Source: Lacrimispora xylanisolvens
GTDB lineage: Bacteria; Bacillota; Clostridia; Lachnospirales; Lachnospiraceae
DNA length: 64,000 nt
Direction: 5' to 3'
Assembly: GCF_002934545.1 (NCBI RefSeq)
Contig: NZ_PTJA01000002.1
Span: forward strand, 248,001 to 312,000
Shown: positions 7,252 to 15,188 of the stretch, piece by piece
How the letters are laid out: each line of letters begins with the position of its first letter
Numbering within the stretch: the first letter of the stretch is position 1
Notes under the pieces: model-generated
Database searches by the model: none
Told to the model about the DNA's origin: nothing
Seen by the model: only the letters and a program-made list of their open reading frames with translations
Translations under genes and position numbers: made by a program

Positions 7252-9102
7252 ATGAACTACGGAAAAGACTCCAGGATTACGTCTGTGATCGTGAGCATGT
7301 TCAGTGTTCTTATTTTGTTGGTCCTTGCTTTTATTTTCTTATCCAGTCAGCAGGAAAAGCTGAATCAGGAATTCAATCAGTTGATTTATTCAAGTCTTAC
7401 TTCCTTTACAGACACACAAAAAAATCAGATATTAAAGATAGCCGATGATGCGAGTACGATAAAATACGGCATGGAAAGTATGATAGAGGCGGTCAGTCTG
7501 TCTCCGGAAGATCAATGGATGAATCATTACCTGACAAAAATGGAGGGGGAAAATCCGGATTATCAACTGGAATATGTCTCATGCAGCAATTGGAAAGAAA
7601 TAATATCCGGAGAAGGAAAACGAAGGATTTTTGAACAGGTTATAAACAATAAAACAGATGTACTGGATATTTTGTGTCCTGCGGAAAATGCAGATGGATA
7701 CATATTTTTAGTAGCTGAGCCGCTTACGGCTAATGGTACAGTGGCAGGAGTTTTATTTTTTACCTTTAAGACGGAGAAGTTTGGAGAAATTGCTAAAGAT
7801 CATATGCCCTTTAAAAAGATCCAATCGCAGATCATTAAATCAGATGGCAGTATTGTTTATTGCAATAGTGATCAGTTAATACGCGGCAGTAATCTATTTT
7901 CCTCCATCAAAACCAACGAAGCACAAAACCAGAATATAAAATCCATTAAAACCCAGATAGAAAACGAAGATTCATTCACTACCTCTATTGCCATGAACGG
8001 GAAGAACTATTATATTTCGGCAATGAAGGTAGGGATCAATGACTGGATTCTGATTAACTATGTCCGATCTCCGGATATTATGCTGCAGTCAGAATATGTA
8101 TTTGGTATGTTTTTCGGTACGGCAATTTTGCTGATCCTGTTGACAATTGCAGGATGCAGCTGGATATTCCTTTTATTTTACAGACAGAACCAGAAGCTTC
8201 AGCTGGAGTCGGAACGTTATTCCGTTTTATCCCAATTTACCGATACGCTGCTTTACGAGTACGATTATGAAACAGATACCATTGAATTTACCTCCAATGC
8301 CAGAAGAAAACTGTTCCTGGAAAAATTAAAGGCAAGAGGGGTTTTAAGGCTGAACCGGGGGGAATATTTAATGCACCCGGAGGACTGGCAGAAGGGGGAA
8401 CGCCTTCGCTGGGCGCTGTTAGGAAGTAAGCCGGATGAGGTAAGGTATTGCAGAATCCGGTTAAAAGGGCATTCAGGAGAATATCGGTGGTTTAGCTGTC
8501 AGTATAAGATTCTTCCCGGACAGGCCGGCTGCAAGTCCCGGATGGTTGGGAAGCTGGAGGATATTACCGATCAGCTGGGAAGAGAAGAGATGCTTTTAAA
8601 CCGTGCAAGAAAAGACCCCTTAACAGGAGTATATAACCGTTCGGGAGAGCAGATTATTGATGGCAAACTCTCACTGATGTGCAGCGGAATTTTTTTCATG
8701 ATTGATCTGGATAATTTTAAGGAGATCAATGATTCCTGCGGACATGCGGCAGGAGACCACGTCTTAACCAGAGTAGCGGAATCCCTGGAAAAGCTGGTGG
8801 GAAAAGACGGAATCGTGGCGAGAGTAGGCGGAGATGAGTTTGTAGTCTTTATTACGGAGAACTGGGAAGAGTCCCAGATCACTGATATGGCAGAGTCCAT
8901 TCTTGATCTTATGGATCATACAGAAGAGGGATATTATACGGTTATTCGTGTTACTGCCAGCATCGGAATTGCCATTGCACCAAAGGACGGTAGCAGCTAT
9001 GAAGAATTATATAATGCTGCAGATAAGGCGATGTACTACATAAAACAAAACAGCAAAAGAGGATATGCTTTTTATAAAGGAGAAGAAAAAGCGCATCTAT
9101 AA
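7252..9102 (+). CDS. Membrane diguanylate cyclase (sensor domain, PAS-like, GGDEF)
   Basis: Makes the second messenger c-di-GMP from two GTP. Topology: a short cytoplasmic start, TM1 (about residues 11-32), an extracellular Cache-like sensing domain of about 250 residues, TM2 (about residues 285-310, FFGTAILLILLTIAGCSWIF), a PAS-like domain, then GGDEF from about residue 445 with the intact active-site motif RVGGDEFVVF. The product-inhibition I-site RxxD before GGDEF is not visible (the position reads VGKD). I start at 7252, 9 nt after GGAG, because an upstream ATG at 7165 would translate a promoter box and a hairpin. 616 residues. Signal sensed is unknown. Confidence 0.92.
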   Translation: MNYGKDSRITSVIVSMFSVLILLVLAFIFLSSQQEKLNQEFNQLIYSSLTSFTDTQKNQILKIADDASTIKYGMESMIEAVSLSPEDQWMNHYLTKMEGENPDYQLEYVSCSNWKEIISGEGKRRIFEQVINNKTDVLDILCPAENADGYIFLVAEPLTANGTVAGVLFFTFKTEKFGEIAKDHMPFKKIQSQIIKSDGSIVYCNSDQLIRGSNLFSSIKTNEAQNQNIKSIKTQIENEDSFTTSIAMNGKNYYISAMKVGINDWILINYVRSPDIMLQSEYVFGMFFGTAILLILLTIAGCSWIFLLFYRQNQKLQLESERYSVLSQFTDTLLYEYDYETDTIEFTSNARRKLFLEKLKARGVLRLNRGEYLMHPEDWQKGERLRWALLGSKPDEVRYCRIRLKGHSGEYRWFSCQYKILPGQAGCKSRMVGKLEDITDQLGREEMLLNRARKDPLTGVYNRSGEQIIDGKLSLMCSGIFFMIDLDNFKEINDSCGHAAGDHVLTRVAESLEKLVGKDGIVARVGGDEFVVFITENWEESQITDMAESILDLMDHTEEGYYTVIRVTASIGIAIAPKDGSSYEELYNAADKAMYYIKQNSKRGYAFYKGEEKAHL

Positions 9103-9152
9103 AACCGGAACCAGCTGGCCAGTGTTTTGGACTGTCTGATTCCGGTTTTTAT
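9101..9152 (+). terminator. Terminator of the diguanylate cyclase gene
   Basis: AAAACCGGAA (9101-9110) pairs with TTCCGGTTTT (9140-9149), then T-rich sequence. It overlaps the stop codon. Confidence 0.85.
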
Positions 9153-9158
9153 TCTTAT

Positions 9159-9581
9159 TTAATCGGGGAACCCGTTTTCTTTCTTGCAGAACTGGTTTTT
9201 ACCACAACAGATATCTGCCCTGCTCTGGTCGGTGCAATGTCCAAGCAGACCTCTTTTCTGGGAACAGTTTTTCCCGCAGCAGTACCTGGATTCCGGGCAT
9301 AAAGTATAATTGCCTCCCTGAATAATCAGCTTCTTCCCATTAACAAGAGCATCTGCAAGTTTGCTTCTGGCGCTGTCATAGATCGCCTGCACCGTTGTTC
9401 TTGCCACACTCATCTGTTGGGAGCATTCATTCTGAGTAAGCTTCAGATGATCAATTAAGCGGATCACTTCGTATTCATCCACTGACATCTCTATGGTCAT
9501 AAGTTTTTCTTTGTTGCAGGGGGCAAATTCCATTGTTTCAGGCATTTCACATACACGTCGCTGTTTTACGGGTCTGGCCAT
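9159..9581 (-). CDS. DUF134 family DNA-binding protein
   Basis: A 140-residue protein of the DUF134 family, putative transcription regulators. It opens MARPVKQRRVCEMP as usual for the family, has a helix-turn-helix in the middle (LTQNECSQQMSVARTTVQ) and ends with a Cys-rich tail (CCGKNC, CTDQ, CCGKNQFC) that could bind metal or sense redox state. A GTG at 9593 is in frame but forms part of the Shine-Dalgarno GAGGTG, so the ATG at 9581 is the likely start. It lies directly downstream of the minus-strand disulfide reductase gene, with a hairpin between them, and may regulate it; that is inference. Confidence 0.88.
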   Translation of the reverse strand: MARPVKQRRVCEMPETMEFAPCNKEKLMTIEMSVDEYEVIRLIDHLKLTQNECSQQMSVARTTVQAIYDSARSKLADALVNGKKLIIQGGNYTLCPESRYCCGKNCSQKRGLLGHCTDQSRADICCGKNQFCKKENGFPD

Positions 9582-9675
9582 CTTATCTGTCACCTCATTT
9601 CAAATAAGGTTAGTATATCTGTAGTTGAATAAAATGTCAATCATACAGCTGAGAAAGGAACAGATTAAATGAAAA

Positions 9676-9706
9676 GCGGAATCAGAAAATAATGTTCCGA
9701 TTCCGC
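9676..9706 (-). terminator. Terminator of the CoA-disulfide reductase gene
   Basis: GCGGAATC and GATTCCGC arms (9676-9683 and 9699-9706), extended by three pairs after one mismatch, followed on the minus strand by TTTTCATTT. Confidence 0.7.
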
Positions 9707-9713
9707 ATTTTTA

Positions 9714-12170
9714 TTAGATAAATAAGTTTACATTGGATTCTTCAGCATCTCCCAGATAGGCACCTACGCCACCCAGTTCTACGCCGTCAATCAGCTCTTC
9801 CGGATGAATTCCCATTACATCCATACTCATGGTACAGGCAACAATACGAACGCCTGCTTTCATGGCTTTCTTTATCAGGGTTTCCAGGGAATCAACATTT
9901 TTGTCATTCATGATTTTTTTCATCATGGCAGTTCCCATTCCGCCCATATTCATCTTAGACAGTTTCAGTTTTTTGCTTCCCCGGGGGAGCATCGCACCAA
10001 ACATGGACTCTGTCAGAGTTTTTTTAACCTGTTGTTTCTCTTCTTTTCTTAAGGCATTCAGTCCCCAGAATGTGAAGAACATCGTAACCGGCCTACCCAT
10101 GGCAGCAGCACCGTTGGCGATGATAAAGCTGGCAAGAACTTTATCCAAGTCTCCGGAAAATACAATCAGCGTTTTTCCGTCAGCAGCCTCTTTTTGTGGG
10201 GCAGAAGGGGACGGGGAGTTTTTTTTAACCAGTGCCACATAATCATTATCCCGCCGTTCATTGGATAAAAGGGTGTGGCCTGTTCTGCGGCACCATGCTC
10301 CGATATCTCTGGCAAAACCTGGATCAGAAGCGGAAACTTCCATTACCGAACCTTCTTTCATGTCTTTCATGGTTTCAAAAACCTTCATGATGGGTCCGGG
10401 GCACTGCATACCGCTGCAATCCAGACGCATGGCTGCTGTGGGAATATCCTTCGTATCCATCTGCCCGTTATCTGAGAATGAGACCGGCGTGGTAATCTTT
10501 GGCGTGGTGTCATTTTCGTAATGGGTGGACTGATAAAATCGCACTCCGCCTGGATAGATCTTTACATGAGCAAACCCGTTCTGCATTAAAATGCGTGCTG
10601 CATTATAAGCGCGGACTCCAATGGCACAGAAGGTGATGATTTCTTTGGAAGGATCCAGTTCTTTTAACCGGTCTCTCAGCTGTCCAAGTGGAATGTGCTT
10701 CGCCTGAGGCAGTGCAAAGGCCATCAGCTCTGCATCCTCTCTGACATCCAGCAGCTGTGCGCCTGTATTTTTATCCGGTGAATCCCAGGAAGCAAAGGAA
10801 ACTCTTCCTTCCAGAAGGTTTTCTGCAGTAAATCCCGCCATATTAACCGGGTCTTTGGCAGAAGAAAATGGAGGCGCATAAGCTAATTCCAGGTATTTTA
10901 AATCTTCAATTGTGGCTCCAAGACGTATGGAAACGGCAAGTGTATCGATCCGCTTATCTACGCCGTCCATACCCACAATCTGGGCACCGTAAATGGTTTT
11001 CCCATCCATGGAGAATAAAAGCTTCAATGTGAGGGGAACTGCCCCGGGGTAATAACCGGCATGAGAATTCTGGGTGATAATGATACTTTCATAATCAGTT
11101 CCCTTTTTCAAACCTCGTTTCATCAGTGCTTTTTCATTGGCACCGGTTGAAGCAGCAGTTAAATCAAATACTTTTGCAACAGAGGTTCCCTGGGTTTTTT
11201 TATAAGTTTCTTTACCGCCCGCTATGTTATTGGCAGCAATGCGTCCCTGCTTATTGGCAGGACCTGCAAGCGGCACCATGGCAGCATCTCCAAAGGTGAA
11301 ATCACTGACTTCGATCACATCACCCACAGCATAGATATCAGGATCTGAGGTTTTTAAAGTATCATCAACAATGATTCCGCCCCGCTCATTGACAGCCAGA
11401 CCGCAGGATTTTGCAAGTTCACTGTTTGGACGTACGCCAATAGAAAGAATCACCAGTTCTGCTTTTAAGATCTTACCGCTTTTTAGTGTGATTGCCACAG
11501 AGTCGTTTTCATCAGCAAAGGATGAAACTCCGTCTCCAAGATAAAGCGAAACCTGGTTCTGGACGATGTTCTCATGAAGCAGCTGAGCCATCTCATAGTC
11601 GATGGGCGCCAGTACCTGATCCTGCATTTCGATGAGAGACACGCTTAGGCCGGTATGGCGAAGGTTTTCAGCCATCTCAAGCCCGATGAAGCCTCCTCCG
11701 ATAACCGCAGCAGTTTTAATCCCTTTTTCTTTAATCAGACCGCGGATGCGGTCAGTATCCGGAACGGTCCACAGAGTCTGAATCCGGGAAGATTCGATTC
11801 CTTTAATAGGCGGTCGGACAGGAGAGGAGCCTGTGGAAATGACCAGAGTGTCGTAGGATTCCTCATAGGATTCCCCTGTTTCCAGTTTCCGGACCGTTAT
11901 TTTTTTGTCTTCCCTGTCTATGGCTGTTACTTCATTTTTTACTCGGACATCAACCCCGTATTTCTTTCTCATGGCTTCCGGCGTCTGTAAAAGCAGAGCA
12001 TCTCTGGATTTGATCACATCGCCAACGTGGTAAGGAAGACCACAGTTTGCATAGGAAATATACTCACCCCGTTCCAGAATGAGAATCTGAGCATCTTCAT
12101 CCAGTCTCCTGAGTCTGGCCGCACAGCTGGCTCCGCCTGCGACTCCGCCGATTATAACAGTTTTCTTCAT
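9714..12170 (-). CDS. CoA-disulfide reductase-type flavoprotein fused to rhodanese, TusA and DsrE domains
   Basis: An 818-residue four-part sulfur enzyme. Residues 1 to about 455 form a pyridine nucleotide-disulfide oxidoreductase: FAD loop GGVAGGASCAARLR, catalytic Cys43 in YANCGLPYH, NAD loop GGGFIGLEMAENL, and YAVGDVIEV. A rhodanese domain follows (about 460-555; active-site loop FCAIGVRA), then a TusA-like domain (about 580-650; CPGP motif) and a DsrE/DsrF-like domain to the end. Related fusions reduce CoA persulfide, CoA disulfide or polysulfide with NAD(P)H and pass sulfane sulfur along Cys residues. AGGAGG lies just before the ATG. A TGTGAC/GTCACA palindrome 91 bp upstream is a candidate operator. 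Confidence 0.92.
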   Translation of the reverse strand: MKKTVIIGGVAGGASCAARLRRLDEDAQILILERGEYISYANCGLPYHVGDVIKSRDALLLQTPEAMRKKYGVDVRVKNEVTAIDREDKKITVRKLETGESYEESYDTLVISTGSSPVRPPIKGIESSRIQTLWTVPDTDRIRGLIKEKGIKTAAVIGGGFIGLEMAENLRHTGLSVSLIEMQDQVLAPIDYEMAQLLHENIVQNQVSLYLGDGVSSFADENDSVAITLKSGKILKAELVILSIGVRPNSELAKSCGLAVNERGGIIVDDTLKTSDPDIYAVGDVIEVSDFTFGDAAMVPLAGPANKQGRIAANNIAGGKETYKKTQGTSVAKVFDLTAASTGANEKALMKRGLKKGTDYESIIITQNSHAGYYPGAVPLTLKLLFSMDGKTIYGAQIVGMDGVDKRIDTLAVSIRLGATIEDLKYLELAYAPPFSSAKDPVNMAGFTAENLLEGRVSFASWDSPDKNTGAQLLDVREDAELMAFALPQAKHIPLGQLRDRLKELDPSKEIITFCAIGVRAYNAARILMQNGFAHVKIYPGGVRFYQSTHYENDTTPKITTPVSFSDNGQMDTKDIPTAAMRLDCSGMQCPGPIMKVFETMKDMKEGSVMEVSASDPGFARDIGAWCRRTGHTLLSNERRDNDYVALVKKNSPSPSAPQKEAADGKTLIVFSGDLDKVLASFIIANGAAAMGRPVTMFFTFWGLNALRKEEKQQVKKTLTESMFGAMLPRGSKKLKLSKMNMGGMGTAMMKKIMNDKNVDSLETLIKKAMKAGVRIVACTMSMDVMGIHPEELIDGVELGGVGAYLGDAEESNVNLFI

Positions 12171-12260
12171 GGTGCGCCTCCTGATATATGAAAAGTTTCA
12201 TTCAAATAAGCTTGTTATGTTTTTGACACTCTCAGTATAGGACGCCAGAAGAAAAATGTC

Positions 12261-12275
12261 TGTGACAGAGTCACA
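12261..12275. promoter_or_regulatory. Palindromic site TGTGAC-AGA-GTCACA upstream of the disulfide reductase gene
   Basis: A perfect 6+3+6 inverted repeat resembling Crp/Fnr-family half-sites (TGTGA/TCACA), though with 5 rather than the usual 6 bp between the pentamers. Located between the flavodoxin-like gene end and the reductase start, both on the minus strand. Confidence 0.45.
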
Positions 12276-12305
12276 TAAAATAATATCAGTTCAATAGGCT
12301 GTTAT

Positions 12306-12833
12306 CTACAGGCTGGCTGCAAAATCCCGAACCTGCTCCAGCTTTTCCGATTTAAGCATGCTTCCTTTTTCGGCCATACCTGATATGGTGATTACCCCTT
12401 TGTTTTCCCATTTTAAATAAGAGCAAATGGAATTTAACTGGGCTTTTGCTGCATCGTATACTCCGTCAGCCCCGGAATTTAAAAGCATGGCTATGGATTT
12501 AATATGAAATCCTTTTTTTGCAAATGCGTACATTCGGTCAATGAAGCACTTTGTCTGTGCGGATACATCAAACCAGTACACAGGGGATGCCAGTACCAGC
12601 ATGTCTGCCTGACTTAAATCTGTTAAAATGCTGTTCATATCATCATTTTGAATACATACTCCGTCATGAGTAAAGCAATAGGTGCATGCCAGACATGGTT
12701 CCACCTTTAAGGTACTTAACTCTTTGACCGTAACTTCATGGCCAGCCTCTCTTGCTGATTTTGCAAAAGCAGACGCCATAATCTCTGTATTGCCGTTTTT
12801 TCTTGGACTACCTGTGACTACTAATATGTTCAA
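12306..12833 (-). CDS. Flavodoxin family NAD(P)H-dependent oxidoreductase
   Basis: A 175-residue FMN-binding reductase of the iron-sulfur flavoprotein/NADPH-dependent FMN reductase group. The FMN phosphate loop TGSPRKNGNTE is at the N-terminus, followed by a Cys-rich stretch ACTYCFTHDGVC (Cys-x2-Cys-x6-Cys) typical of this subgroup, and LASPVYWFDVS around the flavin. The start codon is TTG with GGAGG 9 nt upstream. It lies in a minus-strand run just after a nitroreductase gene, so the two are probably one operon for reduction of quinones, nitro compounds or disulfides. Confidence 0.87.
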   Translation of the reverse strand: MNILVVTGSPRKNGNTEIMASAFAKSAREAGHEVTVKELSTLKVEPCLACTYCFTHDGVCIQNDDMNSILTDLSQADMLVLASPVYWFDVSAQTKCFIDRMYAFAKKGFHIKSIAMLLNSGADGVYDAAKAQLNSICSYLKWENKGVITISGMAEKGSMLKSEKLEQVRDFAASL

Positions 12834-12853
12834 ACTAACCTACCTCCGTTTTT

Positions 12854-13696
12854 TTATGAATGAAGAACCCAGGAAAATAAGTATTTCATTTCAGAAGAAG
12901 TTTTTATTTCTGGAACAGGAAGCTTTTTAAATTCACCTGGAAGCTTCTTCTCAGCAGCAGCCAGACCAAAATGGCAGGCAGCAATTCCCACATCAACTCT
13001 CTGGATATCTACAGAGTTCTTCCCTTCCTTTAATGTCTTTGCTTCGTAGAAATGATAGGCGTCCTGACTTTTTACAACTCTCCAGGGCTGTTTATTTACA
13101 GCGGAGGGTGCCAGTCTTGTCATTTCCAGGGCAAAAGCAAAATCACCTGCATCGGATTTTGCCAGAGGAGAGGAGAAATCATCCTGGAAGAAAAGCTCTT
13201 TCCAGTCTTTCCGCTGGTCAGATTTGGCGGTCCACTTTATGATTGATTCCATGGGCCTTTTTTTACCAGTGGGATATCCAAGGGGGGAAATAACCGGAAA
13301 TAAATCTCCCTCCTTCAAGTCCATGACATGTGAGAAGGCGCTTTTATCAAAGGTACCTCCCAGCCAGCACGTGCCATATCCAAGTGCTACTGCGTAGAGA
13401 ACTAAGTGCTCCATAGAATATCCCAGTGCCTCCAGTGCCAGATCGCAATCCGGTACAGTGGCGCCAATAAAGTTCCTGGCACCTTTAATAACTCCGTAGG
13501 TGCCAAGTTTTTCTCCTTTCAGTGCGTCACTGCTTTCCAGAATACGAAAGCTTACGTCCACAGAGAATGGATTGTTTAAAGTCTTAATAAAATCATGGAA
13601 CAGTTCTGTTTCCTCTGGTGTGAGAGAGCGGGGCTCATAGGACCTGATACTGCTGCGCTCCCTGATGGTTTTTTCCACGGGAAAAACAGGTTTCAT
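12854..13696 (-). CDS. Nitroreductase family protein (TM1586-like, double-length)
   Basis: A 280-residue flavin nitroreductase of the longer TM1586-like type, in which two half-domains fold as one subunit. Visible features: IRERSSIRSYEPRSL at the N-terminus, the ALGYGTCWLGGTF stretch that follows the flavin region, and SAVNKQPWRVV in the second half. Such enzymes reduce nitroaromatics or quinones; the physiological substrate is unknown. It is followed by the flavodoxin-like reductase and preceded by an ABM-domain gene and a second nitroreductase, all minus strand with short gaps: a redox operon headed by a MarR regulator. Confidence 0.88.
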   Translation of the reverse strand: MKPVFPVEKTIRERSSIRSYEPRSLTPEETELFHDFIKTLNNPFSVDVSFRILESSDALKGEKLGTYGVIKGARNFIGATVPDCDLALEALGYSMEHLVLYAVALGYGTCWLGGTFDKSAFSHVMDLKEGDLFPVISPLGYPTGKKRPMESIIKWTAKSDQRKDWKELFFQDDFSSPLAKSDAGDFAFALEMTRLAPSAVNKQPWRVVKSQDAYHFYEAKTLKEGKNSVDIQRVDVGIAACHFGLAAAEKKLPGEFKKLPVPEIKTSSEMKYLFSWVLHS

Positions 13697-13714
13697 AGAA
13701 TTTTGTCCTTTCTT

Positions 13715-14005
13715 TTATATAAGAGTTTTATAAAAATTACTGTCTCCTGGTTTTTCAACCAATTCTTTCATCACACCAATGGCATCTTTAAAATGCTCAG
13801 ATGCTCCGTGAGCAGCCAGACTGGCCTGATCTTCCCATTCTTCCAGCATGGTTATAATATGGGGATCTTTTACGTCCTGAACCAGCTCGTACCGGATACA
13901 GCCGGCATCCTTTTCTCTGGTCTGCTTTACCAGCTGTGTGGCGACTTCAATAAATGCATCGATTTTCTCTTCTTTAATATAATTTTTTGCAACAACCTTA
14001 ATCAT
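13715..14005 (-). CDS. Antibiotic biosynthesis monooxygenase (ABM) domain protein, quinol monooxygenase-like
   Basis: A 96-residue single-domain ABM/YgiN-like protein, a dimeric ferredoxin-like fold. Family features: VVAKNYIKEEKIDAF at the start, EKDAGCIRYELVQDV, and the EEWEDQASLAAHGASEHF stretch. Homologues oxidise quinols or bind small aromatic or haem-like ligands without a cofactor. Its position between two nitroreductase genes (gaps 18 and 20 bp) supports a role in quinone or electrophile handling in the same operon. Confidence 0.9.
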   Translation of the reverse strand: MIKVVAKNYIKEEKIDAFIEVATQLVKQTREKDAGCIRYELVQDVKDPHIITMLEEWEDQASLAAHGASEHFKDAIGVMKELVEKPGDSNFYKTLI

Positions 14006-14025
14006 TTTATTTTATTCTCCTTTGT

Positions 14026-14532
14026 TTATGCCCATTTTTCATAATGTACGCGTTCTGCTTTATACCGGTCTGTAAATTCATTTTTCTGTCCATCGGGATA
14101 ACCAATGGCGATCAGTCCGTAGGGTTTGATATGGTCCGGAAGCTGAAAGTAACTGCGTACCTGTTCAATCACCACATCAGAAGTAGCCACACCCAGCCAG
14201 ACGGCTCCCAGTCCTAAGTGAACAGCCTCTAACAGCATATTCTGGGAAGCTGCACCTAAATCCTCTTCCCAGCCCTTCGGAACCTTAAATTCATTTTCAT
14301 TTCCAAGAAGAGCAATGGTAACAGCTGATCCTGCCACTGGTTTGGCGTAGGGAGATACGTCAGCCAGTTTCTTTAAATTTTCTTTGTCCTCTATCACAAT
14401 AAATTCCCATGGCTGCTGGTTGGCTGCTGACGGCGCCTGCATGGCTGCCCGCAGAATTTTGTCAATCTTCTCCGGCTCTACGGCATCAGTGGTAAATTTG
14501 CGGATACTCCGTCTGTTAAAAATCTCCTGCAT
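14026..14532 (-). CDS. Nitroreductase family protein
   Basis: A 168-residue FMN-dependent nitroreductase. It shows IFNRRSIRKFT at the N-terminus (FMN phosphate contacts), APSAANQQPWEFIVI, and the GLGAVWLGV stretch before the C-terminal IGYPDGQKNEF. A TTG at 14559 is in frame, but AAGGAGG lies between it and the ATG at 14532, which is therefore the start. First enzyme gene after the MarR regulator; its ribosome binding site overlaps the end of that gene, so they are co-transcribed. Confidence 0.92.
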   Translation of the reverse strand: MQEIFNRRSIRKFTTDAVEPEKIDKILRAAMQAPSAANQQPWEFIVIEDKENLKKLADVSPYAKPVAGSAVTIALLGNENEFKVPKGWEEDLGAASQNMLLEAVHLGLGAVWLGVATSDVVIEQVRSYFQLPDHIKPYGLIAIGYPDGQKNEFTDRYKAERVHYEKWA

Positions 14533-14545
14533 AAAAAAATCCTCC

Positions 14546-14995
14546 TTAATTGTTTTCAAGTTTACCCAACAGTTTTTTACTGAGGGTCAGAAACTGGGCT
14601 GTCTCTTCTTCTGTCAGAATCCCATGATACTGTTCATAAAGAAAATTCCAGGATTCCATAATGTTTTTCTGAAGTGCAAGACCCTGGGGCGTAGTGCTTA
14701 AAATTACGGACTTTCCCTCACAGCGTTTGGATACAAGACTTTTGTGTTCCAGCTTTTCAATCAGCCGGGTGATGGTGGAAGGCGTTAAATGAAGCGTTTC
14801 CCCCAGCTCCTTCTGAAGTATCTCTTCTTTCTGATTAACCAGATAAAGCAAAAGAGCATGGCTGGGAGAGAGTCCGGTTTTTGAGAAAGCTTCCTCTGCA
14901 ATTTTGCCAAACACTCTGGAAAGCTTAACTGTGGTAAAAAACAGGCAGCCGTTAAGAGAGCAGGCCTGTTCCTCTGTTGTGTTATTTTTGTTCAA
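14546..14995 (-). CDS. MarR family transcriptional regulator of the nitroreductase operon
   Basis: Winged-helix MarR repressor of about 149 residues; recognition region ETLHLTPSTITRLIEKLEHKSLV and wing CEGKSVILSTTPQG. The best start is a TTG at 14995 five nt after GAGGTG; an ATG at 15034 is in frame but lies over the -10 region of the gene's own promoter. Cys residues near the N-terminus (in EEQACSLNGCLFF) could sense electrophiles; this is inference. It heads the operon with two nitroreductases, an ABM protein and a flavodoxin-like reductase, and its promoter holds a palindromic operator, so autoregulation is likely. Confidence 0.88.
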   Translation of the reverse strand: MNKNNTTEEQACSLNGCLFFTTVKLSRVFGKIAEEAFSKTGLSPSHALLLYLVNQKEEILQKELGETLHLTPSTITRLIEKLEHKSLVSKRCEGKSVILSTTPQGLALQKNIMESWNFLYEQYHGILTEEETAQFLTLSKKLLGKLENN

Positions 14996-15011
14996 AACAT
15001 CACCTCTCTTG

Positions 15012-15025
15012 TTTGTACATACAAA
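15012..15025. promoter_or_regulatory. Candidate MarR operator TTTGTA-CA-TACAAA
   Basis: Perfect 6-bp inverted repeat just downstream of, and touching, the -10 box of the marR promoter. Binding here would block transcription start. Confidence 0.65.
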
Positions 15026-15053
15026 TGATATCACTCTAAAAAACCACTGTCAA
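15025..15053 (-). promoter_or_regulatory. Promoter of the MarR/nitroreductase operon
   Basis: On the minus strand TTGACA (15053-15048), 17-bp spacer, TATCAT (15030-15025). Confidence 0.85.
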
Positions 15054-15085
15054 CATAAAAATGTAATTTGCCCAAATTAATTTAT

Positions 15086-15100
15086 TACAATTAAATGTTA
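15086..15100. promoter_or_regulatory. OhrR-like box upstream of the first glutathione peroxidase gene
   Basis: TACAATTAAATGTTA, close to the OhrR half-box TACAATTAAATTGTA known from Bacillus. It lies 8 bp upstream of the -35 box at 15109. The encoded OhrR homologue is in the same operon. Confidence 0.5.
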
Positions 15101-15108
15101 TAAAACTA

Positions 15109-15137
15109 TTGACAGGAAAGCAGAAGTATTTTATAAT
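15109..15137 (+). promoter_or_regulatory. Promoter of the glutathione peroxidase-ohrR operon
   Basis: TTGACA (15109-15114), 17-bp spacer, TATAAT (15132-15137). Divergent from the marR promoter, 55 bp away. Confidence 0.92.
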
Positions 15138-15188
15138 AAAGATAACTTAAAAAATAAGCTTTTATCATAGATACAAGGAGGTATTACA

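Noticed and set aside
9829-10242. Plus-strand open frames opposite the disulfide reductase gene
   Set aside because: Shadows of a conserved minus-strand gene, without ribosome binding sites or recognisable products.
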